A stretch of 30,346 bases of DNA from a virus: the IMG/VR virus record IMGVR_UViG_3300001847_000873, positions 1-30,346 of that record; one strand, written 5' to 3'. Below the pieces are notes generated by a model. That model was not told the origin of the DNA. It saw nothing but the letters and a program-made list of their open reading frames with translations, and did not search any database. The translations under genes were made by a program, and so were the position numbers. Shown here one piece after another: positions 15,172 through 24,700 of the stretch. Each line of letters begins with the position of its first letter. The first letter of the stretch is position 1.

Positions 15172-16932
15172 ATGGTTGATAATGCAGTTCCAGAAGTAGA
15201 TCAAGAGAGCAAGCAGGAGCAAGAAAAATACTATAACATAAACGTTTCTTCTATCTACAAAAACATTATCTCCCAGATTGATAGTATTAGAAGTAACGTC
15301 GATGCAACTCAGTTTAAAACAATAAAAACGACAGCCGAGTCTATAGTGGAACAAAACACACCCAAAGAAGATGTTCCACAAGAAAGTAGGTACAGCGCTT
15401 TTACGCGCATGATTGGGCTTCCAGTATTTGATGGCAAGAGCCTTTATTCTCCGGGATCTGATGCGGAATCCAAGGAAGATCCGAATGTCATTGCAAAAAG
15501 AAATCAAATTGCAAATAACATTTGTAAAGATCAAAAAATCATTAACATACTAAATCAGCGAGAAACGGCGCCAAGAACGCTGCTTAATCTAATATCCAAG
15601 CAAGACAGTAAGGCATCTGTATTGGCGCTTTCTACCGTAAGTATAAGGGATTTATCCTTGCCATTTAAAAATGTCATTAACAAGGCATTTGACACCAACG
15701 TAAGCGCCATAGATCCGCTTTTTATTTTCGATCCAAACGTATCATCCCAAACAAATGTATCGAAAATATACAAGGAAATCGCCAGCCTTGCAGGATATAA
15801 AGATCTTTTAAAAAACAACGAAATACCAGCATCATACATATCTAGACCCCATATCATTAGACCAATCATGACAGATCCGAGGGCGGATTTAAGCGTCATT
15901 CCATTTAAAAATAGGATTGCCGCTCCATTTGTAATTGGAAAAGAAAAGCTACAATTAAGGCAAGATGCCTATCTAAGTAGGCCATACATAGAAAAGGTAA
16001 TAAGAGATAGGTTCTCTTCGTTGGGTCAAATAAAGTCACTTGATCGTGGAAAGCATGTCATTCAAGCGGCCCTCGCAAAAGACAATGCGAGCAAAGATAT
16101 CTTTGAAGAAATAAAAAACAGCAATGATGTTTCCGCATCTGAAAAAATAGTTTTTGCCAATTTTATAAACATCATTAGAGCCACAATGAGACAGCTCTAT
16201 TTATGTTTGCAGGATATTTATCCGGTGGCAGCTTCAATTCCGAGCAATCACTCTGAGGCAAAATACAATTGGATTCCAATCCCAAGCACAAATGGCCTGG
16301 AATTTGGATGCGAAGCCATGTCACTATCAGACCAGTCATTTAGCCCATCAAATACGGCTGCAGATCAAGAAATTATAAATAGAGAAATTATCAAGGAGCT
16401 GGCCGATTTGGCAGCGCAAACCGCAGCGGAATCTGCTGAAAGCAAGCCAGATCTTTCAAATTTTGCCATTACAAACTCTTCATTTCTTATATACGATTTC
16501 TTTTCTCCTCAATCGTTTTCAAACGAAGCCCATGAAAAGCTAGATAAGTTAAATGCAAAAAGAAACAATTTAACAAAAAAAGCAAATACCGCAATTTCTT
16601 ACATTGAAATAATTATGGGAGAAATAAGTGGGCTTGGCCTATCAGACATACTCGCAATATCTGCTGCGCTTTGGTATACGGATAAAAGGCATCTTATCTA
16701 TCTTATAGACAAAGAAGCTGCGAAAAGAATGTCTAAAGACGCAACGTTAAACAACGAAATTGTTCAGGCCAGAATAAAAGACAGCGACTCTACGGCAAAC
16801 ATGGAGGCCGAAGCGGTTGCGGTATTTCACAGAAACGTAGCAAGAATGTATCATTATATGGCGGAGCTTTATGAGGAAATCTCCACCGAATCAAGAGCCC
16901 AGACACAGGTAAAAAATAATCAAAGCCGCTGA
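15172..16932 (+). CDS. Unrecognised baseplate-cluster protein, mostly helical
   Basis: This 586-aa protein starts one base after the stop of the previous gene, with AAGGAG (15160-15165) six bases before ATG. I cannot assign a family. The N-terminus (1-45) is acidic and helical, residues about 78-90 read SRYSAFTRMIGLPVFD, a compact motif I have the impression of seeing in large-phage structural proteins, and the rest alternates helix with polar loops. Near residues 480-520 there is a semi-hydrophobic helix pair (SYIEIIMGEISGLGLSDILA, ISAALWYTDKRHLIYLID), and the C-terminus is a long amphipathic helix (AVAVFHRNVARMYHYMAELY). No catalytic motif is visible. The tight coupling with the hydrophobic 722-aa protein suggests a shared structure or complex, between spike and wedge genes, but this is inference. 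Confidence 0.65.
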   Translation: MVDNAVPEVDQESKQEQEKYYNINVSSIYKNIISQIDSIRSNVDATQFKTIKTTAESIVEQNTPKEDVPQESRYSAFTRMIGLPVFDGKSLYSPGSDAESKEDPNVIAKRNQIANNICKDQKIINILNQRETAPRTLLNLISKQDSKASVLALSTVSIRDLSLPFKNVINKAFDTNVSAIDPLFIFDPNVSSQTNVSKIYKEIASLAGYKDLLKNNEIPASYISRPHIIRPIMTDPRADLSVIPFKNRIAAPFVIGKEKLQLRQDAYLSRPYIEKVIRDRFSSLGQIKSLDRGKHVIQAALAKDNASKDIFEEIKNSNDVSASEKIVFANFINIIRATMRQLYLCLQDIYPVAASIPSNHSEAKYNWIPIPSTNGLEFGCEAMSLSDQSFSPSNTAADQEIINREIIKELADLAAQTAAESAESKPDLSNFAITNSSFLIYDFFSPQSFSNEAHEKLDKLNAKRNNLTKKANTAISYIEIIMGEISGLGLSDILAISAALWYTDKRHLIYLIDKEAAKRMSKDATLNNEIVQARIKDSDSTANMEAEAVAVFHRNVARMYHYMAELYEEISTESRAQTQVKNNQSR

Positions 16933-16991
16933 AACGACCATTAATTCCGCATATTTTTGGCTTTCAAAATGCCAGCTGCCAAGGTTGATTG

Positions 16992-17423
16992 ATGTCATTT
17001 GATATAAAAATGAAGGCCGGTGATATTTCTATAAAGAACGGCCAAATAGAAAAGGTTGAGCTTACTGAAAAGCTTGTTCAGGATATACTGAAGATGGCTT
17101 TGACCGATGTTGGCTCGAACATGATGATTCCTTGGTACGGCTCTATGGTCTCAAAAACCCTCATAGGATCTACTCTAGATCATGAGATCGTCGTTCAAAT
17201 GGCCGAATCTCAGATTCAAAACTGCATTGAAAATATCAAGAAAATGCAGCAAATACAATTATCTAGCGGACAAAATATGTCTCCGGAAGAACAGATAAGC
17301 GCCATTTTGGGCGTTTCTGTTGAAAGGAACGCTCAGGACCCTAGAAGATATGACGTTTTCATATCCATTCTAACGAAAGCGTTAACGAAAATAACCACAA
17401 AATTTACGGTTTCCCCGTTCTAA
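16992..17423 (+). CDS. Baseplate wedge protein (T4 gp25/P2 W-like)
   Basis: This 143-aa protein belongs to the gp25-like family, small wedge subunits with a lysozyme-like fold that initiate sheath assembly. The N-terminal half carries the family pattern: ISIKNGQIEKVELTEKLVQD, then ILKMALTDVGSNMMIPWYGS, with the G-S...P-x-Y/W-G-S core before the first long helix (about 26-62). A second helix follows (MAESQIQNCIENIKKMQQ) and a final strand (RRYDVFISILTK). Length matches gp25 (132 aa in T4). ATG 16992 is preferred over TTG 16989 because AAGG at 16981-16984 lies seven bases upstream. The gene is followed by a 139-nt gap and then J, the order seen in T4-like and P2-like baseplates (gp25/W, gp6/J, gp7/I). 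Confidence 0.9.
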   Translation: MSFDIKMKAGDISIKNGQIEKVELTEKLVQDILKMALTDVGSNMMIPWYGSMVSKTLIGSTLDHEIVVQMAESQIQNCIENIKKMQQIQLSSGQNMSPEEQISAILGVSVERNAQDPRRYDVFISILTKALTKITTKFTVSPF

Positions 17424-17562
17424 CCATCCGCAGCCATATTCGTGCCGTATGCCCGCCAAAAGAAAGGCATATAATTGCATTGTTTTGGTATTTTCGCGCT
17501 TTAAGAAGCGGCCCTTAATCGCTTAATTTCAGCTGTATTTTTAAATTTTTCTAGGAAAAATA
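17424..17562 (+). other. 139-nt intergenic region between gp25-like and J-like genes
   Basis: TATGCC/GGCATA (17448-17453 with 17466-17471) is a 6-bp stem without an adjacent T-run. CGCTT (17497-17501), AAGCG (17506-17510) and CGCTT (17520-17524) give two mutually exclusive hairpins sharing the middle arm. AGGA (17553-17556) is the ribosome binding site of the next gene, six bases before ATG. I see no convincing promoter; TTTTTAAATTTTT (17538-17550) is only AT-rich. Confidence 0.35.
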
Positions 17563-20500
17563 ATGGTTGTTGTAAGAAGTCTAAATGAAATTATATTAAG
17601 TTTAATAGATTACTTTAAAGCCGCACAACCAGAGTTAGATACAAAACCTGGAACGGTCGCAAGAGATCTGTTTATAGATGCACCCGCATCTCAAATATCT
17701 TCGCTTTACGGCGAAATTAATAAGATTTCAGTTCAACAATCAATTCGCCTTGTATCTGGATCAGATTTAGATAAGTTGGCGAATAATTTTGGTTTATCAA
17801 GGAATTCTTCCGGATATGCAAGTGGCGTTGTCTTATTTACTTTTAGCTCTTTGCCAGCCAACTTGCAAATCTCTTCAAGAGAAACTGTAACGTCTTCGGG
17901 TGGCGCCTCATTTAAGGTAGTTAATGATATTTTGGTTTCCATTGATTCCGCAAACATCTATAGGGCCATTGCAACCAAGTATAGAAATGATTTGGATTTT
18001 CTTGGAATAAAAGACACCTACGCCATAGAAGTTACGGTTCAAGCATCGTCTCCGGGAACTTCAGGCAACATCTCAAAATACTCCATAAACAAAACCTCTG
18101 CCTATGGTGTTTCAAACGTAACAAACATACTTCCATTTTCTGGAGGCACAGACACAGAAGACGACTCGGCATTTCGAGCGAGGGTACTCGCTATTTTTGG
18201 AGGATCAAGTATAGGAACGTCACTTGGCTACAGGGGCGCCGCACTTGGCGTTTCCGGCGTAGCTGACGCTTATGTTGTAGAACCTGGCGATCCGCTCATG
18301 AAAAGAGATGGCACCATCACCTCAGAAGATAATAGCGGAAACTTAACGATTGTTAGTGAGGGAACGGGCAATAAAGTGGATGTCGTTGTCTTCGGTCAGA
18401 ATTTGGTAGATTCTACAGATACCTTTATTTATCAAGACAAAAGCAACACAAACGACCCTTCCGATGTTAAAAACAATTATGTTTTGGGGCAAATTCCTGG
18501 CGACGAACTAAAAACAATCAACAGACGAAGGATAGATAATCTTAAAAACAAGATCCTGCCAACACAGCCAATAAACAGTGTTGCTCAGGTTAGTGGAACG
18601 TTAAGCGGCTCCAATTTTCAAGAAAAATCAATTGACGAGTATGGAAGAGTATCTGGCAACTATGAGATAGTTAAGGACACTGGATTTTATGGCGGAAGCC
18701 CATTCGGATTTGACACATTTAAGTGGATATCAAACAAAATCTCCCTTTATGGCGAAGATAAAATAAAGGGTAAGTCATTTGGAAAAGATGCGCTTACGTT
18801 TACGGATGTAACGAGTATTCCAAAACTTCAACAAAACATATCAATTACCAATGAAAATAGCGACGTTGTTCTTTCTGATAGGAGCCTAATAAAGCTTCGT
18901 CACGTTCCCGCAATCAATGTATCTAGGGTATTTAATGCTACGACCGGAGAAAGATACACGGTAGTAGATCAAAATTACGATCCAATAGATTCTATAAATA
19001 AAGTAGGTACCGTAAAGATATCTGGAAACACGCTTCCGGCATACAATGACGTGTTACAGGTAGATTATACATGGATAGTTGATTATGATGGCTTTTTGGA
19101 TTATGACGGAAAGCGGTCATTAACACAATCAAACAATGAAGATAGCGTAGATTGGTCTTATGCGAACACTGTTCGGAGAGAAAAAGTAAGACTCGAAAAA
19201 AACACATACGGAACGCTTTTTACAGGAAAAACTATACTTCCTATTAGCTCCATAATAAGCGTTATTTATGTAGCTGAATTGGATGCAACCGTAAATAAAA
19301 TTACAGACGGTCCGTTTGCTGGCAGACTATCTATCTCAGTCGCAGATGCAATTATCGCGTCTACGGCCGTAGACGGAAGCGTCTCGCTGGACTCTATACA
19401 GCTAAAAAACACAAATACAGAGGTTTTCAACACCGCTCAAAAAGATGGATTTTTCACGGGATCATCCTTGCTTACTGGGTCTGGAACCACCTATAAAGCT
19501 ATAGACGATTTGACGGTGATATTGCCAAGCGACAGTCTTGCAAAAGAGGGCGATACCGTAACGGTCAAGTTAAATAAAGATGATGTATTTACCAAATCAG
19601 GAGTTACCGGAAGCGTTTCTTCAAATGAAATAACCATACCGGTCGCAAACTTTTCGTCAGTATTTGAATTTACTGATGTTTACATTTCATACATAGCAGA
19701 AAACCAAGACATCATGTCTGGTTCTGTAAATTCACTACCAGTCTCAAGGTCTGGAAACAGCTTAATTTCAAATGGCTCCACAGCCTATGAGGATAAGCTA
19801 AAAAACAATACCATTAAAAAAGAGCACCAAACAGTATACTATGATGTTGTTTCTGACAGTTTTTACGTTAACTTATCAATCAGCCCAAATGACTTTACTT
19901 TAAAGCAATCAAATGTCGTATCTGCGATTAGGCTATCTGATGAGGCGGAGCTTTGGAGCTATGACAACCAAGGAGAAGTTGTTGCCGGTACTGCCAGCTC
20001 ACTTCTTAAATTGAAATTAAACCCATCCACATCCCCTAAAGATGGAGATAGGGTTCTTGTTTTTTATTATGCAAACAGCTCTAAAAATATACAGCCGGTT
20101 GTTTACGAAAATTCTTTAATCCAAAGAAGCTTCGATACCGTTCAAACGGACGGTATGTTTTGTGTCAAATGCCACGCATTTGAATCTGACAACTCTGCTT
20201 CATTTCAAATATTCGATCCCAACTTAAAGTACATTTATTTGTCAGGATCTAACGCAAAATTAGTCGCGAATGCTGGCGCCGAAAATGTAGCTGACTTGAC
20301 ACTAGAAGCGTCCAGCATAATTCCATCGTATTTTGATTTTTCATCCGCCAACTTTAACGGAAAAAGAATAAGAATACTAAATTCAAGCAAAAACAATAAT
20401 AATTTTTATGATATTTTGGATTTTAATCCAACAACGAAAACATTTAAGATATCAAACGATATTTCCAATATCGGAACAAATCAGGTCAGCATAACAAGAA

Positions 20501-21705
20501 TTTCTGACGGGAAAGAGCTTTGGTCATCAGGTGGGATTATAGATACCACTTCAAATAGACTGATGTTTCCTGCCAACCATAACATCTCCACAGGAGATCA
20601 CGTTATGGTTGCAATTTACAACTTTAATTCAGCAAAAATAGCACCAACAAGACTTTCTATTGTAACCACCGATCAGGTATCCAATCCCGGAGTGCTTTCT
20701 ATTAATGGAACATCCCTCGTAAAGGTTTCAGATGCAATACTGGTCCCAAAACCAATAAACGCAAACGTTTTTAGGCAAGACCTTTCACCGCTCATCAAAG
20801 AAAGTATGGGCATCGCGTCAGATAAGCAGTTACCATTAAACGTTAAGCTGGTAAACATAGCAAAAATAGAAAGGGTATCTACAATAAGCTCATCTTCAAC
20901 TGAAGTGCTTTCGGTAAACGGCGCCTATGATATTCTTGGCACGAGAATAAAAGAAAATAGCATATACCCAAGCACATTCTCTCAAAAAGAAACCAAAGAT
21001 CTTTCTTATTGTGAATTTATATTACCACAAACTAGCCAAAACTTATCAAACTTAAATTCTGAAGATAAAATGCGCATTACATTTTATTATGTAATAGAAA
21101 ACGATGTTGAAAATATCCCGATCCAAGGCAACGGAACATTTTACAGCAATAAAAAATTCTGTTTTATAGATAGCATTTATCCGTCAAGCGGGTTTAGAGC
21201 TTCTGGCTCTACAAAAATAACGGTATCGCCGTTAAATCAACCAGCTCCAGGAGCAAGGTACAAAGTTTATTATGATTACATTGCGCCAAAACCAAACGAG
21301 CGAATCACCATAAAATATTACTACAATAAGCTAATTTCTGATGTTGCCTTGGCCGTAGATAAAAATAGGACGATCAATTCCGATATCTTGGTAAGAGAGG
21401 CAAAACAAATACCAATAGACCTAACTATGAGTGTAAAGGTATCTGCGGCCTACAGTAATTCATCTATATCTGTATTGCAAAACGTCAAAAGCGCAATGCT
21501 TTCGGTAATAAATTCAACCAGCCTAGGATCTACAATAGATTATTCTGCGATAGTTAATGCCGCTTTTTCTGTTGCCGGTGTAGCTAATGCGAGAGTAATT
21601 ATATTTAATAAATCCGGAAATGTCGGGCAAAAAATATCTATTAAAGCAAAATCCGACGAATATTTTGTGGCAAACAATATAGTTATAAATAGAGATTTCA
21701 GTTAA
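17563..21705 (+). CDS. Very large baseplate wedge protein (gp6/J family)
   Basis: J-type wedge proteins form the ring that holds the baseplate together. The N-terminal 250 residues are typical: GTVARDLFIDAPASQISSLY, SGSDLDKLANNFGLSRNSSG, FSGGTDTEDDSAFRARVLAI (about 191-211), GTSLGYRGAALGVSGVADAY and EPGDPLMKRDG. The C-terminus has a second J-like part (about 1,262-1,360: NRTINSDILVREAKQIPIDL, SVAGVANARVIIFNKSG). Between them are roughly 1,000 residues of beta-rich sequence, giving 1,380 aa against 660 in T4 gp6 and 302 in P2 J. The insert shows an internal repeat (AIRLSDEAELWS at about 792, ITRISDGKELWS at about 977) and a module at about 886-1,010 shared with the next gene. AGGA at 17553-17556 supports the start. 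Family assignment is firm; the insert's function (surface decoration or receptor contact) is inferred. Confidence 0.92.
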   Translation: MVVVRSLNEIILSLIDYFKAAQPELDTKPGTVARDLFIDAPASQISSLYGEINKISVQQSIRLVSGSDLDKLANNFGLSRNSSGYASGVVLFTFSSLPANLQISSRETVTSSGGASFKVVNDILVSIDSANIYRAIATKYRNDLDFLGIKDTYAIEVTVQASSPGTSGNISKYSINKTSAYGVSNVTNILPFSGGTDTEDDSAFRARVLAIFGGSSIGTSLGYRGAALGVSGVADAYVVEPGDPLMKRDGTITSEDNSGNLTIVSEGTGNKVDVVVFGQNLVDSTDTFIYQDKSNTNDPSDVKNNYVLGQIPGDELKTINRRRIDNLKNKILPTQPINSVAQVSGTLSGSNFQEKSIDEYGRVSGNYEIVKDTGFYGGSPFGFDTFKWISNKISLYGEDKIKGKSFGKDALTFTDVTSIPKLQQNISITNENSDVVLSDRSLIKLRHVPAINVSRVFNATTGERYTVVDQNYDPIDSINKVGTVKISGNTLPAYNDVLQVDYTWIVDYDGFLDYDGKRSLTQSNNEDSVDWSYANTVRREKVRLEKNTYGTLFTGKTILPISSIISVIYVAELDATVNKITDGPFAGRLSISVADAIIASTAVDGSVSLDSIQLKNTNTEVFNTAQKDGFFTGSSLLTGSGTTYKAIDDLTVILPSDSLAKEGDTVTVKLNKDDVFTKSGVTGSVSSNEITIPVANFSSVFEFTDVYISYIAENQDIMSGSVNSLPVSRSGNSLISNGSTAYEDKLKNNTIKKEHQTVYYDVVSDSFYVNLSISPNDFTLKQSNVVSAIRLSDEAELWSYDNQGEVVAGTASSLLKLKLNPSTSPKDGDRVLVFYYANSSKNIQPVVYENSLIQRSFDTVQTDGMFCVKCHAFESDNSASFQIFDPNLKYIYLSGSNAKLVANAGAENVADLTLEASSIIPSYFDFSSANFNGKRIRILNSSKNNNNFYDILDFNPTTKTFKISNDISNIGTNQVSITRISDGKELWSSGGIIDTTSNRLMFPANHNISTGDHVMVAIYNFNSAKIAPTRLSIVTTDQVSNPGVLSINGTSLVKVSDAILVPKPINANVFRQDLSPLIKESMGIASDKQLPLNVKLVNIAKIERVSTISSSSTEVLSVNGAYDILGTRIKENSIYPSTFSQKETKDLSYCEFILPQTSQNLSNLNSEDKMRITFYYVIENDVENIPIQGNGTFYSNKKFCFIDSIYPSSGFRASGSTKITVSPLNQPAPGARYKVYYDYIAPKPNERITIKYYYNKLISDVALAVDKNRTINSDILVREAKQIPIDLTMSVKVSAAYSNSSISVLQNVKSAMLSVINSTSLGSTIDYSAIVNAAFSVAGVANARVIIFNKSGNVGQKISIKAKSDEYFVANNIVINRDFS

Positions 21706-21716
21706 GCGGGATAAGC

Positions 21717-24700
21717 ATGTCTAATTTGAGGCTAGTTTCTGTACAAGTTGTAGATAGCGCCACTATTATTGCAAACTTTACGAATAATTTAAGTCCATAT
21801 ATAAACGCCACAAATATCGAAATTACTTCTGAATTGGATAGCGCTCCGGATTCAAAGGTGATTTCTGTAGATGTTCAAGGAAAATCGCTTACTATCACTA
21901 GCCAACCCCTAACGCCAGTATGTCCGTATTTTATATCTTTTAAGTCTTCTCCGACTTCCTCGTTTGAATCTGTAAATGGTGATTTTTTATTAGACGATAG
22001 CGACCCAAGCAATAAAAAACTTATTGTTGGACCGCCAGAGCCCGAAAACCCATCACAAAAATATCTCTTTAATTATTTACAAGATAATCTGTATAACGTT
22101 ACGGATACAACTACGACTGTAAACAAAGTAATTCAGGGAATGTCGCTCCTTCTTTCAAAGACCCTTTACGACATTAACCAGGTAAAGAACGAAAATTACA
22201 TCTCTCTTACTGTAAGAGATGAACAAAAAACAAGGGGCCTAGGTCCGTTTGATAGGTTGGATGAAGAGGGCGCTTACGAAATAATAAGAGTTAGTAAAGG
22301 CAGGACCGGAGAAAATTACACCACAACATCTAGTGCAAATTTCTTTTTAGATAATAAAATAACTCTTCAATCAAAAGATTTTTCTGAAAAATTAATCTTG
22401 AGCAATCAAAATAAAGAGGGGTTTTTTAACTATAAAGATTTTGTATTAAACCTTACAAAAAAGAATGTAATTAAGATAGACAAGATAAAATTCGTATACG
22501 GAGACGGAAGGCCAAACTTTGAGTATAGTGTAGCTGATTATGGATACCAATTATTGGACCCAAGCTATGATATTCAATATTGCTTCCCTTACTTGACCTT
22601 ATCTTCAAATCAGGTCAAAATCAACCAAGATGTATTTTCCAGCGGACTCGTTTCACTAATAAATCTTTCTAAAATAACCGTATCTGTAGATTATAAGTAT
22701 AAAGATCAAGGAAGGTTTGTTAATGCGAATAGCGTTAAATTAACTTCCGTATTCTCTTCGATTCGAGAAGAAATACCGCCGCTATCTTCAGTTTTTAGTC
22801 TTTCAAATGCGCCCATTTTAGATACGAGCGGAAACGTAGCTCAGCTCGGCGCGCTTACATTTTTTAATATGGACTCGCTAAAAGTAACGGATTCTCATCC
22901 GGCCTTTCTTAGCGAAAAGACATTTCGGCTTGATTCGCTACCATCTTCTCCAGGAGAGTACGCCGTAGATTATTCTACTGGAACAGTCTATGTTTTCGGA
23001 GAAAGCGCATCCAACCAAGGAACCGGCGCAAGACCTCCGCTCGTAAGTTACCAGTACCTGCACACGTACAAAGACTCTTTGGATTATGTTTACGATGAAG
23101 ATTCCTATGAACTATCTGCGCTACCAGACGGAAATCTCGTTAATTCCTCTGCAAAAATATCGTTTCAATTCGAAGATGTTTTTACAAACGGAATAGATTA
23201 TAAGGCAGCCGTTCATCAAGAAGTTATTAATGAAAGAATAGGAAATAAAATACTTTCAGACGCCTCCATAAGAGTTTCAAATGGCCCGGTAACAAATGTC
23301 TTCAGGGTTATGAATGAAACTTCCGGCGAAGTGTATTCGCCTTATCGTTGGAACAACGACCGAATTTATTACTCATACTCGACGCCCCCTCAATTTAATG
23401 CAATTTCAGGCGAAAGAGTATCTTTCTCTCAAGTATCCGGAGAAATTTTATCAAGGCAAAGCTCCATCACAAACTCTTCCGGAATAACCGTTGCCGTTTG
23501 CAACTTGGCAAACAGCAAGATAATTTCAAAATCAGAAGATTCGATTGGTTACGTAAAAAACTCTTCTGTGGAATTTTCAAACAAATCAACCTTTAAAAAA
23601 GAAAAATGGTTCGATAGAAGTGCTCCAAGCAATTTTGAATCCTTGCTAAGTATTGGTGACTACACGATTGATTACGACAACGGCGTAGTTTATGTTGCGG
23701 TAACACCTGATTATGACAATGGTGTAGTTTATGCTTCATCGCTATCTGTACCCACGTCACCGTCACCGTCGTTTAACGGCACTGATTTTGGAACTGTATC
23801 ATACAAAAAGCCATCGATAAAAACACAAAAACAGCATATCACAAATGTTAATGACATCTACTACAATATAGATGGCATATCTAAGATAACCAAAAAGTTT
23901 AATTATGTATCTTTCTCTGACAGTGAAATACTGCTAAAAGATATTGACACATCTGATAATGATTTCATTAACATAAACAATGCCGTATGCGATCTATCCG
24001 GCGGAAATCAAATCTCTTCAGATGAAACAAAGTCCATCCGTGGAATTTTTGAGGCAAACGATCTTTCTTTAAATAATTTTCCGATAAATTTCGCCGAAAG
24101 CTCAGACATATCGTCTGGCTCAATTAAGCTGGGCCCAATAACCAAATCAAAGCATGACTATGTTAAATACAGTTCGGCGGATGGCTATTACGTAAATTTG
24201 GACATAATTTCAACAAGCCTATCTCCAAACATAACATTTTCAGTTTTGGTTAAACGGAAATCGGATGGCGCCACATTATCATGCACGCTATCCGCAGATG
24301 CGAACGGAGAGCCCGTAAAAGCCATTCTCTCCGGCGCTTCAATATCTGTTAACGATTTTGTTTTTGTTACCACATCCATATCTATAAATTCTGGCTCAAG
24401 AATTGTTGTTGATAGAAATCGCGGGGAGCTTTACGCAGATTACGTTCATTTGGCCGATGAGATCGTTGTAAGCTATGAGTATGGCGAAAACTTACTTGAC
24501 TTTAGAGAATCGAGCTCGCTGTCAACAGGAGACAATTATTTTGTTTCCTATAAAATAGGCGCACTAAGAGATGCCTTGATTTCAAATTTTGGAAGCGTAG
24601 CAAATATAACTGAATTATCCGAGCCGGACTTGACATTAAATAGAGAGAGGTACCGAGACGCAATAAGCGCCGTATTTGGATCTATCAAAGATGGGCCAAC

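Noticed and set aside
20161-20175. CVKCH (CxxCH, heme c-type motif) in the J-like protein at residues 867-871
   Set aside because: Single motif in a beta-rich virion protein with no signal peptide or cytochrome context; chance match is more likely.
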